Source: Nitrospirillum viridazoti CBAmc | GTDB taxonomy: Bacteria > Pseudomonadota > Alphaproteobacteria > Azospirillales > Azospirillaceae | Assembly: GCF_000730165.1 (NCBI RefSeq) | Contig: NZ_CP022113.1 | Span: 682,001-746,000 of the forward strand | Direction: 5' to 3' | DNA length: 64,000 nucleotides | In this document: piece after piece, positions 35,805 to 45,038 of the stretch | Numbering within the stretch: position 1 is the stretch's first letter | Layout: every line of letters starts with the position of its first letter | Notes under the pieces: generated by a model | Told to the model about the DNA's origin: nothing | Databases searched by the model: none | Seen by the model: the letters and a program-made list of their open reading frames with translations, nothing else | Program-made: the position numbers and the translations under genes

Positions 35805-36704
35805 TCACGGTGGACCGACGAACTCGATCCATTCGCCGGCGGCACCTTGGAAACAGGCGCTGGTGCCACCGCCGGGCAACAGCGCCGCGTGGGTTGGCCG
35901 GCCAGCGAAGACGCGCGGGTCATCCACGCTGAAACTGACCATGGCCATGCCGGGCGGCAGCTCGCCGGGGGCGGTTTCCCGCGGCTGGGTCACGGCGGGA
36001 TAAGCGTCCAGTTCGATCAGGGTGCCGCGCGGCAGCTTGACCAGGCCGTGGGCATGCTCCGTCTCCGGCGGCAGGCCGTTGGCCCAGGAAATCACCTGCA
36101 CCCGCGTCGACACCGGCGGATCAATGGCGTTGGCGAAGCCGGCATAGGTGGCGAACAGCCCCCCCAGGTCAGGCCCGCCGGCGACGACGATGAAGACATG
36201 GCCGACGAAGGCGGCGGCCTGCGCCAGGTCCAGTCCGCTGCCCGCGCCCACCTGGGTGAGGTACAGACACTCCCCCGCCGGCCCCAGGACCTGCATGGCG
36301 CGGATCATGGGGAAACGCTGTAAGCTCTTGGGCGGGCCGATGACGCGGAACGCCGATCCCTCCAGCCGGCCCTCCAGCCGGGCAGCCAGCGCATCCACGT
36401 CCTGGACCACGATCTCCGTGGCGTTCCAGCCGTGGGTGGTCAGCGCCTGCCAGCCGGCCGCCGCCGGACTTTCCACGAAGCGCAACCAGGCCGGCGTGCC
36501 ACAGGCCGGGGCCAGGGTCAGGTAGCGCCGCCCCGCCATGGCCGGTGCCCCCCATGCCGCCGCCGTGTCCGCCGGCAGGACGCCCTCATCCACCGGCTGG
36601 TAACCCAGCACGGAACCGTAGGCCGCCCGGATCACCGCCAGGTCCGGCACCACATGGGTGACGGCCCGGATGGTCCCCAGCAGGGGCGCCCCGCCCTCAG
36701 TCAT
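35805..36704 (-). CDS. VOC-family (glyoxalase/dioxygenase-fold) protein
   Basis: 299 aa with repeated vicinal-oxygen-chelate modules (IRAVTHVVPDLAVIRAAYGS and GWNATEIVVQDVDALAARLE; FVGHVFIVVAGGPDLGGLFA). The start at 36704 has AGGGGGATTGAG. Two nt after the MFS stop. Such proteins can be dioxygenases, lyases or binding proteins; metal ligands are not clear. Confidence 0.75.
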   Translation of the reverse strand: MTEGGAPLLGTIRAVTHVVPDLAVIRAAYGSVLGYQPVDEGVLPADTAAAWGAPAMAGRRYLTLAPACGTPAWLRFVESPAAAGWQALTTHGWNATEIVVQDVDALAARLEGRLEGSAFRVIGPPKSLQRFPMIRAMQVLGPAGECLYLTQVGAGSGLDLAQAAAFVGHVFIVVAGGPDLGGLFATYAGFANAIDPPVSTRVQVISWANGLPPETEHAHGLVKLPRGTLIELDAYPAVTQPRETAPGELPPGMAMVSFSVDDPRVFAGRPTHAALLPGGGTSACFQGAAGEWIEFVGPP

Positions 36705-36706
36705 GC

Positions 36707-38086
36707 TCAATCCCCCTTCGCAATCATCTTTTCCACCGCCACCACACCGGCGCGGTAGGCGGGCATGCCCAGGGACAGGACGGTCAGCGCCGTCACACCG
36801 ATCGCCAGGGCCTCGATGCTCATGGCCCAACCCAGCCGCGCCGGGTCGCCGAACAGGTCGGTCATCCATCCCACCGGCGGCGGGCCGATCAACTGGCCGG
36901 AAATGCTGATCACCAGGTAGTAGACGGCGGTTGCCTGCGACTTGATCTGCCCGGGGGCGATCAAGGTCAGGGACGCCGGGCCCGCGGCGGCGGCCATGGC
37001 CTGGCCGACGAAGGCGAAGAACAGGGCGGCGATGGCCAACGGCGCCGATGGCATCATGGGATAGGCGGCGAAACCGGGAACCGCGATCAGCAACCCCACA
37101 AGCAGGGCTCGCAGCGTCGCGTCCTTGCGCCCCAGGCGGATCCAGCGGTTGGTCAGCCAGATCCCCAGGCCGGTGCCCAGCGGGCCGCCGGTCAGGAACA
37201 GGATGCCGGTGGCGATGCCCATGTCCCGGACGTTCCAGCCGAAACTGCGCTGGAACAGGGTGGCGTTCCAGAAGGCCAGCGACCCCATGGTGACGCAGGC
37301 GGCCGAGCCGACGAACAGCACCCCGAAGGTGCGCCACCGCTTCAGGATGAAGCGCAGTGCCTGGGCGATGGACGCCTGCCCGCCTTGCAGGCCGCTGTCG
37401 GCATCCACCGCCCGGTCCTGGCGCTCAGGCTCGGCGAAGGTGAACATCAGCAGGGCCAACATCAGGCCCGGCAGGCCGACGATCAGGAAACTCAACTGCC
37501 AGGCGTGCAACTCGCCCAGCAGGGGCACGGTCATCACCGGCAGGCCGGCGATGGCGTGGACCAGGGGGCCGCCCAGCAGGAAGGCGATGCCCGCCCCCAG
37601 GAAGGTGCCCGACATGAAGACGCTGAGCGCCCGGGCCCGCCGCTGGCGGGGAAACCGGTCGCTGACCAGCGACACGGCGCACGGGGCGATCGCGGCCTCC
37701 CCCAGCCCCACGCCCAAGCGGGCGGCGAACAGGGCCGGGAAACCCCGGGCCAGGCTGGCGGCGGCCGTCATACAGCACCAGATGGTGATGCCGGCGGCCA
37801 GGATGCCGCGCCGGCTGAACCGGTCCGCCATCCAGCCCATGGGCAGGCCCATGAGCACGTAGAACACGCCGAACGCCGGCCCCAGCAGCAGCCCCACCTG
37901 GAAATCGCTCAACCCCAGATCGGTCTTGATCGGGGCGATCAACAGGCTGGGCAAAAAACGGTCAATGTAAGAGACGACCTGGGCTGCTGTGAGCAGGATT
38001 ACCATGTACCAGCCCGATCGGAGCGCTGTGCGAACCTTGCCAGCACAGGACCCAACTGCCTTCCCGTTTATGAAAGCACTGTTCAT
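36707..38086 (-). CDS. MFS transporter (spinster/hexuronate-type)
   Basis: 459 aa, about 12 helices. TM1 WYMVILLTAAQVVSYIDRFL carries the SYIDR motif and loop 2-3 is GLPMGWMADRFSRRG. Same branch as the transporter at 13878. First gene of the operon ending in the TonB receptor; divergent from the LysR gene with a dyad in between. Confidence 0.88.
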   Translation of the reverse strand: MNSAFINGKAVGSCAGKVRTALRSGWYMVILLTAAQVVSYIDRFLPSLLIAPIKTDLGLSDFQVGLLLGPAFGVFYVLMGLPMGWMADRFSRRGILAAGITIWCCMTAAASLARGFPALFAARLGVGLGEAAIAPCAVSLVSDRFPRQRRARALSVFMSGTFLGAGIAFLLGGPLVHAIAGLPVMTVPLLGELHAWQLSFLIVGLPGLMLALLMFTFAEPERQDRAVDADSGLQGGQASIAQALRFILKRWRTFGVLFVGSAACVTMGSLAFWNATLFQRSFGWNVRDMGIATGILFLTGGPLGTGLGIWLTNRWIRLGRKDATLRALLVGLLIAVPGFAAYPMMPSAPLAIAALFFAFVGQAMAAAAGPASLTLIAPGQIKSQATAVYYLVISISGQLIGPPPVGWMTDLFGDPARLGWAMSIEALAIGVTALTVLSLGMPAYRAGVVAVEKMIAKGD

Positions 38087-38163
38087 TCCCCGTGCTCCCC
38101 ATTTGTTAGTCCTACGGTTAAGGAAATGTCGCTTGATGACAAACGATATGATCTGACCCTATA

Positions 38164-38180
38164 TGTGAATAGTTTTCACA
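38164..38180. promoter_or_regulatory. Candidate LysR operator upstream of the MFS operon
   Basis: Inverted repeat TGTGAA-TAGTT-TTCACA, 24 bp before the LysR start in the AT-rich divergent region. The arm length, position and AT-content suit a LysR recognition site. Confidence 0.4.
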
Positions 38181-38203
38181 GTACGAAGCCAGGGGCCGCG
38201 CCC

Positions 38204-39100
38204 ATGCAGACTCTTCCGTCCATCCAGACCTTGCGAGCCCTGGACTCCGCCGCCACCCACGGCAGCTATTCCGCGGCGGCGGATGAGCTGGGCCTCACGC
38301 ACGGCGCGATCAGTCACCGCATCCGGGAATTGGAGGAGCGGCTGGGCATCCCGCTGTTCCGCCGGGTCGGCCGCGGCATGGCCCCGACCCGTGAGGCCGT
38401 GACCATCATCGCCCATGTCCGCCAGGCCCTGGCGATCCTGGAACGCGCCTTTCCCAACCGCCGTCACGTCAATGGCGGCCGGCTGGTCGTCAGCATCCAT
38501 CCGGCCTTGGCCACGCGCTGGCTGCTGCCCCGGCTGCGCGGCTTCACCCAGATCATGCCCCAGGTGTCGGTGGAAATCCGCTCTACCGCCGACCTGGAGG
38601 AGTTCCTGGTGCCGGGCATCGACTTGGCCATCCGCTATGGCGCCGGCGACTGGCCCAATTCCGTCAGCCAGCGCCTGGGGGGCGAGGTGCTGTTTCCCGT
38701 CTGCTCCCCCGACTATCGCGACCGCCTGGGCATAGAGACGCCGGAGGACCTGGCGCGCTGCACCATCCTGCGCCACGGCTGGCAAAGCTGGTCGGCCTGG
38801 CTGCGCGTGGCTGGCCTGCGCCTGCAGGAACCGACGGCGGGGCTGACCCTGTCCGACAGCTCCATGCTGATCGAGGTGGCCAGCAGCGGCCAGGGCGTGG
38901 CGCTGGCCGGCAGCCTGATGGTGCAGGAGGAGATCCGCCGGGGGCGCCTGGTGCGCCTGTTCGACATCCAGGCGGAGGACATCTACGGCTATTACCTGGT
39001 GTGGCCGTCCGGCACAGCCCTGAGCACCAGCGCCCTCGCGTTCCGTTCCTGGGTCACCGACTGCTTCAACACCACCCAGGCGGACATCGCCGCCCTGTGA
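38204..39100 (+). CDS. LysR-family regulator (GcvA-like)
   Basis: 298 aa starting MQTLPSIQTLRALDSAATHG; HTH recognition AADELGLTHGAISHRIRELE. The effector domain matches the GcvA/AmpR branch (RLVVSIHPALATRWLLPRL, FLVPGIDLAIRYGAGDWP). An in-frame ATG at 38128 would extend it across the presumed operator. It probably controls the divergent MFS-to-TonB-receptor operon. Confidence 0.88.
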   Translation: MQTLPSIQTLRALDSAATHGSYSAAADELGLTHGAISHRIRELEERLGIPLFRRVGRGMAPTREAVTIIAHVRQALAILERAFPNRRHVNGGRLVVSIHPALATRWLLPRLRGFTQIMPQVSVEIRSTADLEEFLVPGIDLAIRYGAGDWPNSVSQRLGGEVLFPVCSPDYRDRLGIETPEDLARCTILRHGWQSWSAWLRVAGLRLQEPTAGLTLSDSSMLIEVASSGQGVALAGSLMVQEEIRRGRLVRLFDIQAEDIYGYYLVWPSGTALSTSALAFRSWVTDCFNTTQADIAAL

Positions 39101-39113
39101 TACCGGACCGCCA

Positions 39114-41135
39114 TCACCGGCAATTCGACCCCGGACGCGGGCCCGCCTGGCGGATCACCGCCAGCGCCGCCGCCGGCCAGGCGCGGTCGGGCAGCAGGTG
39201 GTCATCTTCCACCCGCATGCCGATCTCCGCCCGCCAGCGGCCGCCGACGCGGGACGAATTGTGCCAGTTGCCGGTGGCGGCGTTGTCGGCGGTGACGCCC
39301 CAGGCGAAGCTCTTGCCCACGGTATTGGCGTTCAGCCAATAGCCGTCGGTCTCCACCACATTGCCCTCCACCCGCAGGTGCTTGCTGCCCTCATCCAGGT
39401 AGATGCCGATGCGATCGGCGATGTCGAAGACGTGATTGTCGCGGATGACCGTGCCGGGGTTGGCCGACAGGTTGTAGATGGCGCCGCCGTCGAAGAACCA
39501 TTTCTTCACACCATGGATGCGGTTGCCCGCCACCGTCATGTTCCGCAGCACGGTCGGCTGGTCGAACACCGGGTTGTGCAGATAGCCCTTCTGGTTTTCC
39601 CGGTAGTTCCGGTTGCCGCCCACGTCGTTGTAGCCCCAGCCCCAGCCGATGGCGATGCCGTCGTAATTGGCGTCGGAGATGTCGTTGTGCAGAATGTCGG
39701 CCCTGTCGATGTAGGTCGCCAGCACCGCCGCGTTGTCCTTGTAATCGCGGGCCACGTCGGTGATGACGTTGTCGGCGATGGTCAGGTCGCGGTTGACTTG
39801 GCGCGGGTCGGCGGGGTGGTGCGCCTCCACCCGCACGCCGCCGGCCATGATGGCCCCGCCGGCGATCACGGCGAAGCGGTTGCCCAGCACCGTCACCCCG
39901 TCCGTCCCCAGGCCCACGCCGGTCAGGTGGGCGTTGGCGTCGTTGCCTATGCCCAGCGCCACCTGCCCCAGCTGGCTGAAGGTGTTGCCGGTGAAGGTGA
40001 TGTCGCGCGCGGCCGAGACCTGCACGGCGCCGGGGATCTGGTCCCACTTCTGGCGCATGCTCTCGAATTCCGGGCAACCCCAGCCGCAGGTGGCGGAGGC
40101 GTCCACCGGCCGCAGGGGGGAAACCTCCTTGAGGTAGGCGCCGCTCTGCTGGTTGACGTAGCCGGTATCCCGCGACGGCCCCATCCAGCTGGTATGGGAA
40201 AAGCGCAATCCCTGGAAGGTCAGGTTGCGGATGGGATGGTCATAGCTGCCGCCGACGGCGACCAGCGCCTCCAGCCGGGGCAGGATGATCGTCATGGTGG
40301 TGATGTCGGCGTCGGGCCGGGGCTTCACGTACAGCTTGCCGGCGGCGGGATCGATGTACCATTGGTTCTGGTTCAGGTGCCATTCGCTGCGCTTGCCGAA
40401 GAATTCCGGCGCGTTCACCAGGAACAGCCGCGCCTGGTCAGGCATGAAGGGCTTGTTCAGCGTGTCATAGCCCCAGCTGTTGTTGTCCCAGGCCGGCTGC
40501 TTCAGCGTGACCTGCATGCCGTCGATCCGCTCCACCGGGGAATAGCGATCGGTGAAGATGCCCGTGGCCTCCACCTCCAGCCGCTGCGGCGCCTTGACGG
40601 CGGCAACGTTGGCCAGCGCCGGGTTCTTCAGGATAAAGCCGTGGGCAGTGAACTCCACATCATGGTGGGTGATCTCGATGGCCGGCCGGTCGGCGGCCGT
40701 GCCGTCGATCCACAACTGGCGGCTATCCAGGCCCTTGGGCACATCGGCGACGTAAATGTCGTTCTCCGCGTCCGCCAGCGCCCAGCCGGTGACGCGCGTG
40801 CCGCCCGATATCAGGGCCTCAGCCCCCGCCGCCGCCTTCCACACCACGCGATGGTCCCCCTGCCCGCCGTCGGTGGCGGCGAAGACCAGCGGCCTGTCCA
40901 GCGCGTACGTGCCGGCCGCCAGTTCCACCGTGACGTCACGGTCGCGGTTGGCGGTGCGCACCGCCGCCTGGGCGCGGACCAGGGTGCGGAAGGGTCGCGT
41001 CATCGTTCCGGATGCGGAATCATCCCCGCCAGGCGCCACGTGAAAGGTCACGGACTCTGCCGCCACGGCCACGCCGGGCAACAGCAGCAGCACACCCGCC
41101 AACAGCAGGCGGGGCCAGGGCGGCGGGGTGATCAT
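39114..41135 (-). CDS. Secreted right-handed beta-helix protein, GH141-like
   Basis: 673 aa. Signal peptide LLLAGVLLLLPGVAVAAE, then the start of a beta-helix (FHVAPGGDDSASGTMTRPFR, VELAAGTYALDRPLVF, LISGGTRVTGWAL) and later parallel-coil repeats (GNRFAVIAGGAIMAGGVRVE, HNDISDANYDGIAIGWGWG). The ISGG-x-RVTGW opening and length suit GH141, whose characterised members are alpha-L-fucosidase and xylanase. A second relative is at 48758. Exported, probably periplasmic. The start at 41135 has GGGAG; 62 nt after the glycerate kinase gene, so in the same operon. Confidence 0.75.
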   Translation of the reverse strand: MITPPPWPRLLLAGVLLLLPGVAVAAESVTFHVAPGGDDSASGTMTRPFRTLVRAQAAVRTANRDRDVTVELAAGTYALDRPLVFAATDGGQGDHRVVWKAAAGAEALISGGTRVTGWALADAENDIYVADVPKGLDSRQLWIDGTAADRPAIEITHHDVEFTAHGFILKNPALANVAAVKAPQRLEVEATGIFTDRYSPVERIDGMQVTLKQPAWDNNSWGYDTLNKPFMPDQARLFLVNAPEFFGKRSEWHLNQNQWYIDPAAGKLYVKPRPDADITTMTIILPRLEALVAVGGSYDHPIRNLTFQGLRFSHTSWMGPSRDTGYVNQQSGAYLKEVSPLRPVDASATCGWGCPEFESMRQKWDQIPGAVQVSAARDITFTGNTFSQLGQVALGIGNDANAHLTGVGLGTDGVTVLGNRFAVIAGGAIMAGGVRVEAHHPADPRQVNRDLTIADNVITDVARDYKDNAAVLATYIDRADILHNDISDANYDGIAIGWGWGYNDVGGNRNYRENQKGYLHNPVFDQPTVLRNMTVAGNRIHGVKKWFFDGGAIYNLSANPGTVIRDNHVFDIADRIGIYLDEGSKHLRVEGNVVETDGYWLNANTVGKSFAWGVTADNAATGNWHNSSRVGGRWRAEIGMRVEDDHLLPDRAWPAAALAVIRQAGPRPGSNCR

Positions 41136-41197
41136 AAGCAGGCGCTCCCTAATGTTTATCGTCCCGCCCCGACAGGCCGCCCCAGTACAGGCCGGTA

Positions 41198-41998
41198 TCA
41201 GACCACCTGCCGTGCCGCATCCAGGCGCAAGGTCAGGTCGGCACGGCCGGGCATTTCGGCCAGAATGTGCCGGGTCAGGCGTTCGTAGAACTGGATGAAG
41301 CGGCTGACCTGGTCGTCGGTCATGGTGCCGTCGGTGGGCTTGCCCGCCGCCCGCAGCTTGGCGCGCAGGCCCTCCTCCTGCTGGATGCGCCAGCCGCGCA
41401 CCACGGCGAAGTCGGGGGCGGCCAGCAGGACCAGGGCGTCCAGCCGGCCGAACAGGCGCTGATAGTCTCCGGCCAGGGCGGCGTTCACATGCCGACGCCA
41501 CTCCCCGCGGGCATCGCGGTCCCGCTCCAGCTCATTCACCGGCGCGGCCAGGTCGGCGGCATCCTGCGGCACGGCGCCCACGCACCAGCCTTCGAAGAGG
41601 ACCACGTCCACCGGACCCTCGACCCAGGCGCCCTCGGCGGCGCGGCTGTCCACGGCCTTGTCGAAGCGGGGCAGCAGCGTCCGGCCCGGCGTCCCCAGCC
41701 CGTCCAGCGCCGCCAGGCCCAAGCGTACGTCATGTGTGCCGGGTACGCCGCGCGTGGCCAGCAAGGGATGGACGTCGCGGGCCAGGTCCTGCCGCTCCTC
41801 CTTGGTCAGGTACAGGTCGTCCAGCGACAGCACGGCGACCCGCAGGCCCGACGCCGCCAGCCGCTCGGCCAAGCCGTCGGCCAGGGTGGACTTGCCGCTG
41901 CCCTGGGCACCACAGATGCCCAGGATGAAGGGGCGGCGCGGCACCTCATCCAGGCGCCGGCGCAGCAGGCCCTCCACCAGGTCAAGCGACGCGGTCAT
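41198..41998 (-). CDS. D-glycerate 3-kinase-like P-loop kinase
   Basis: 266 aa. Walker A GICGAQGSGKST at residues 28-39, acidic region SLDDLYLTKEER, RGVPGTHDV and VVLFEGWCVGA, which match the plant/cyanobacterial GLYK family. It phosphorylates D-glycerate to 3-phosphoglycerate. Overlaps the dehydrogenase stop by 17 nt, so the two genes act together: hydroxypyruvate or glyoxylate-derived glycerate enters glycolysis. Confidence 0.85.
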   Translation of the reverse strand: MTASLDLVEGLLRRRLDEVPRRPFILGICGAQGSGKSTLADGLAERLAASGLRVAVLSLDDLYLTKEERQDLARDVHPLLATRGVPGTHDVRLGLAALDGLGTPGRTLLPRFDKAVDSRAAEGAWVEGPVDVVLFEGWCVGAVPQDAADLAAPVNELERDRDARGEWRRHVNAALAGDYQRLFGRLDALVLLAAPDFAVVRGWRIQQEEGLRAKLRAAGKPTDGTMTDDQVSRFIQFYERLTRHILAEMPGRADLTLRLDAARQVV

Positions 41999-42947
41999 GC
42001 GGCACCTCGCCTGCGAAGAAGCGGTCCAGGTTGGCGGCGACCCGCATGCCCATGGCGGTGCGCGTCTCCAGCGTGGCGCTGCCCAGGTGGGGCAGCAGCA
42101 CGGCGTTGGGCAGGGCGATCAGGCCGGGGTTCACCGCCGGTTCCCCCTCGAACACGTCCAGGCCGGCCGCGGCGATGGCGCCGCTGGACAGGGCCGCGAT
42201 CAGGTCCGCCTCGTTCACCACGGTGCCGCGCGCGGTGTTGACCAGGATGGCGGTGGGCTTCATGCGCGCCAGCAGGGCGGCGTTCACCAGATGGCGCGTG
42301 GCCGGCCCGCCGGGGCAATGCAGGGACAGGACATCCGAGGTGGCGGCCAATTCCTCCAGACTGTCGACATGGGTGGCGTCCAGGGCCGCCTCCACATCCG
42401 CATCGGCCCGGCGGCGGCTGTAATAGGCGATGGACAGGCCGAAGGCCCGGGCGCGGGCCGCCGTCGCCTGGGCGATACGGCCGAAGCCCACCAGGCCCAG
42501 CCGCTTGCCCGCCAGCCCCTGGCCCAGCAGGTGGGTCGGACGCCAGCCGGTCCACTGGCCGGCGCGCAGCTCCCGCTCCCCCTCGCCCGCGCGGCGGCTG
42601 GCCATCAGCATCAGCAGGATGGCCAGGTCCGCGGTGGCGTCGGTCAGCACGTCGGGCGTGTTGGTGACGACGATGCCGGCGGCCTTAGCCGCCTCCAGGT
42701 CGATATGCTCGAAGCCGGCGCCGAAGTTGCCCAGGATGCGCACCCGGGCATTGGGGACCGCCAGGATGGCGGCGCCAAGCCGGTCGGTGACCGTGGGGCA
42801 GATGGCGTCATATCGGCCCATGGCCTCGGTCAGTTCAGCGGCGCTCAACGGCCGGTCACTGGGGTCCACGGTGACGTCGTAGCGCTGGCGCAGGTGCGCC
42901 TCCACGGCGTCGGGCCAGCGGCGGGTCAGCAGGATCTTCGGGGGCAT
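41982..42947 (-). CDS. D-glycerate dehydrogenase / hydroxypyruvate reductase
   Basis: 321-aa D-2-hydroxyacid dehydrogenase of the GRHPR type. N-terminus KILLTRRWPDAVEAHL, NAD(P) motif LGLVGFGRIAQATA at about residues 154-166, catalytic Arg in NTARGTVVNEADL, acidic residue in DVFEGEPAV and His in LLPHLGSAT. Reduces hydroxypyruvate or glyoxylate, or runs in reverse. Coupled to the glycerate kinase. AGGAAG precedes the start. Confidence 0.87.
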   Translation of the reverse strand: MPPKILLTRRWPDAVEAHLRQRYDVTVDPSDRPLSAAELTEAMGRYDAICPTVTDRLGAAILAVPNARVRILGNFGAGFEHIDLEAAKAAGIVVTNTPDVLTDATADLAILLMLMASRRAGEGERELRAGQWTGWRPTHLLGQGLAGKRLGLVGFGRIAQATAARARAFGLSIAYYSRRRADADVEAALDATHVDSLEELAATSDVLSLHCPGGPATRHLVNAALLARMKPTAILVNTARGTVVNEADLIAALSSGAIAAAGLDVFEGEPAVNPGLIALPNAVLLPHLGSATLETRTAMGMRVAANLDRFFAGEVPHDRVA

Positions 42948-42986
42948 GGCGCTTCCTGTTCAGTCGGGGGACGGGACGGGCGGGCA

Positions 42987-43085
42987 TCATAGCCCGATAT
43001 CATTGCCCGTCACGCACGGCCCGCCATGTACGGCCACGACGGAGAAACCGGTCTGGGGATCGGCGGGGAGCGGCTCGGTCATCAT
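42987..43085 (-). CDS. Possible small protein, 32 aa
   Basis: Open frame MMTEPLPADPQTGFSVVAVH continuing GGPCVTGNDIGL, in the 147-nt gap between the enoyl-CoA hydratase and glycerate dehydrogenase genes on the same strand. GAGGAC lies 5 nt before the ATG. It fits the operon reading direction. I recognise no family; it may be a chance frame. Confidence 0.3.
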   Translation of the reverse strand: MMTEPLPADPQTGFSVVAVHGGPCVTGNDIGL

Positions 43086-43093
43086 CGGGGTCC

Positions 43094-43864
43094 TCAGCGC
43101 CGCCGGAACACGGGCGGCCGCTTCTCCTTGAAGGCGGCGCGCCCTTCCGCCGCGTCGGCGGTGGCGAAGCAGATGGTCTGCAGGTCGCGCTCATACGCCA
43201 TGGCCTGGTCGAGGGGCATGGAGAAGGCGGCCCGCAGGTTCAGCTTGGCCGTTTCGGCCGCGATGGGCGCCCGGGCGGCGATGGTGGCGGCCAACGCCTG
43301 GGCGCGGGGCAGCAGGGCCGCCGGCTCCACCACCTCGCTGACCAGGCCCCAGGCCAGCGCCCGGGCGGCGTCGACCGGATCGCCTGTCATGATCATCAGG
43401 GCAGCGTTGGAGGCACCGATGGAATGGGCCAGGAAAGCCGCCATGCCGCCACCGCCGATCCAGCCCAGCTTGATCTCCGGTGCCGCGAATTGAGCGTTGG
43501 TCGCGGCGATGCGGATGTCGCAGGACAGTGCCGTCTCCAGCCCGCCGCCGAAGGCATAGCCGTTGACGGCGGCGATGGTGGGTTTCAGGCAATGGTGGAT
43601 GGCATCGCAATAGTCGGCGCGGTTGCGGAAATCCCAGGGTGTCGCATAACTGTCCAGCTCCCTGATGTCCGACCCGCAGCAGAACGACCGTTCCCCTGCC
43701 CCGGTGATGACGACGGCGCGGATGGTGTCGCTGCCGTTGCATTCGGTGACGGCCCCGGTCAGGGCCTTTGCCATCTCCGGCGTGACGGAGTTCAGCTTCT
43801 GCGGGCGGTTGAGCGTCAGGGTGGCGACGTGGCCATCCACGCTGAACAACACTTCATCGGTCAA
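43094..43864 (-). CDS. Enoyl-CoA hydratase/isomerase family (crotonase)
   Basis: 256 aa. The oxyanion motif is AGERSFCCGSDIREL and the second FGGGLETALSCDIRIAA; the acidic residue EIKLGW follows. Handles a CoA thioester: hydration, isomerisation or hydrolysis. One nt after the solute-binding-like gene and downstream of a CaiB CoA-transferase, so the CoA ester is made by that enzyme. Exact reaction unknown. Confidence 0.88.
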   Translation of the reverse strand: MTDEVLFSVDGHVATLTLNRPQKLNSVTPEMAKALTGAVTECNGSDTIRAVVITGAGERSFCCGSDIRELDSYATPWDFRNRADYCDAIHHCLKPTIAAVNGYAFGGGLETALSCDIRIAATNAQFAAPEIKLGWIGGGGMAAFLAHSIGASNAALMIMTGDPVDAARALAWGLVSEVVEPAALLPRAQALAATIAARAPIAAETAKLNLRAAFSMPLDQAMAYERDLQTICFATADAAEGRAAFKEKRPPVFRRR

Positions 43865-43865
43865 T

Positions 43866-45038
43866 TCATCTCTCCATGCCCGGCTGGCGGGACGCGGCGT
43901 ACAGGCTCTGCAAGTCGTCGATGACGGCGCCGTGCGACCGCCCGTCGGCCAGGGCGGCGCGGATCAGGGCCGACGCCGCGGTCTGGAAGGGGATGGCGCC
44001 GGGGTGGCGGGGCCGGACGAAGGCGGCCTCCAGCGTGGCGGCGGTGTCGCGGTAGAAGCCGCCCCACTGGTCGTTGACGCGCGCGTCGCCCCAGGCGGAG
44101 CGCAGGCTGGGCTGGCCGTCATGGTCGGGGATGAAACCGGCCTGGGCGCCGGCCGACATCAGCCAGCGCAGATGGTCCAGCAGGGCCGGGGTGATCTGGG
44201 CACGGGTGGTGATGCCGATGCCCGTGCCGCCCAGGGTCGATCCCGGCCGGCCACCGGGCGCCTGCCGGGGGGCGTCGGCATAGCGCAGCGGGTGGCAACC
44301 CGCCTCAGCGCGGGTGTAGTTGACATAGCCGTAGATCAGCGGGCACAGCGCCACGTCGTCCACCGCCGCCATGCGGGCCAGGATGCCGATGGGGTTCAGG
44401 TCGGCCAGCGCCGCCGGGCTGGCCGCCGCCAGCCGCGCCATCAGGTCCAGCGCCGCCATGCCCGTCGCCCGCCCGACGAAGCACTCGGGATCGGCCTCCG
44501 CCGGTGGTTCGCCCAGGGCCACGCAGATGGACTGGAACGACAGGGCCGCGTGCGGCCCGGCCAAGGACAGCGCCACGGGTCGCCGCCCGGACAGGGCCGC
44601 CACCTCCTCCCAGGTCGTCGGCGGCGGCCCGTCGACCAGGTCGGGGCGATAGGCCATCACCTGGGTGGCGGCATCCAGCGGCAGGGCCCAATGCCGGCCG
44701 GCGTAGCGATAACTGGACAGGCAGGGGCCGATGACGTCCCGGCCCCAGGCCGCGATCTCATCAACGCCGAACAGCGCCTCCAGCGGCACCAGGCCCTGGC
44801 CGGCCACGGCGTCGCCCACGTGGGGATGGTCCAGCACGATCAGGTCATAGCGCCGGCACAGTTCCGCGATGGGGTGCTTCTCGAAGTCCTCCAGCGAGTG
44901 GCGATCCCAGGACAGGGCCAGCCCGTCGCGCGCCGGGTCCAGCGCGCCGGCCGCCGCCGCCAGGGCGTTGTAGCCGCGCGGATGGTCCCAGGTCAGGGCA
45001 CGGTAATGGGGGACACCATTCGGCATGGGAGGGCTCAC
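43866..45038 (-). CDS. Solute-binding-like protein without signal peptide
   Basis: 390 aa resembling the family 1 extracellular solute-binding fold (AVALPLDAATQVMAYRPDLV-like and FYRDTAATLEAAFVRP segments), but the N-terminus MSPPMPNGVPHYRALTWDHP has no signal peptide or lipobox, and no permease or ATPase gene is nearby. It therefore probably works in the cytoplasm as a binding or chaperone-like protein. Overlaps the CaiB gene by 4 nt and precedes the hydratase by 1 nt. The start may also be ATG 45026. Confidence 0.6.
   Translation of the reverse strand: MSPPMPNGVPHYRALTWDHPRGYNALAAAAGALDPARDGLALSWDRHSLEDFEKHPIAELCRRYDLIVLDHPHVGDAVAGQGLVPLEALFGVDEIAAWGRDVIGPCLSSYRYAGRHWALPLDAATQVMAYRPDLVDGPPPTTWEEVAALSGRRPVALSLAGPHAALSFQSICVALGEPPAEADPECFVGRATGMAALDLMARLAAASPAALADLNPIGILARMAAVDDVALCPLIYGYVNYTRAEAGCHPLRYADAPRQAPGGRPGSTLGGTGIGITTRAQITPALLDHLRWLMSAGAQAGFIPDHDGQPSLRSAWGDARVNDQWGGFYRDTAATLEAAFVRPRHPGAIPFQTAASALIRAALADGRSHGAVIDDLQSLYAASRQPGMER

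Noticed and set aside
39198-41288. 696-codon plus-strand frame opposite the beta-helix protein
   Set aside because: Shadow; the minus-strand frame has a signal peptide and recognised motifs, this one has none.
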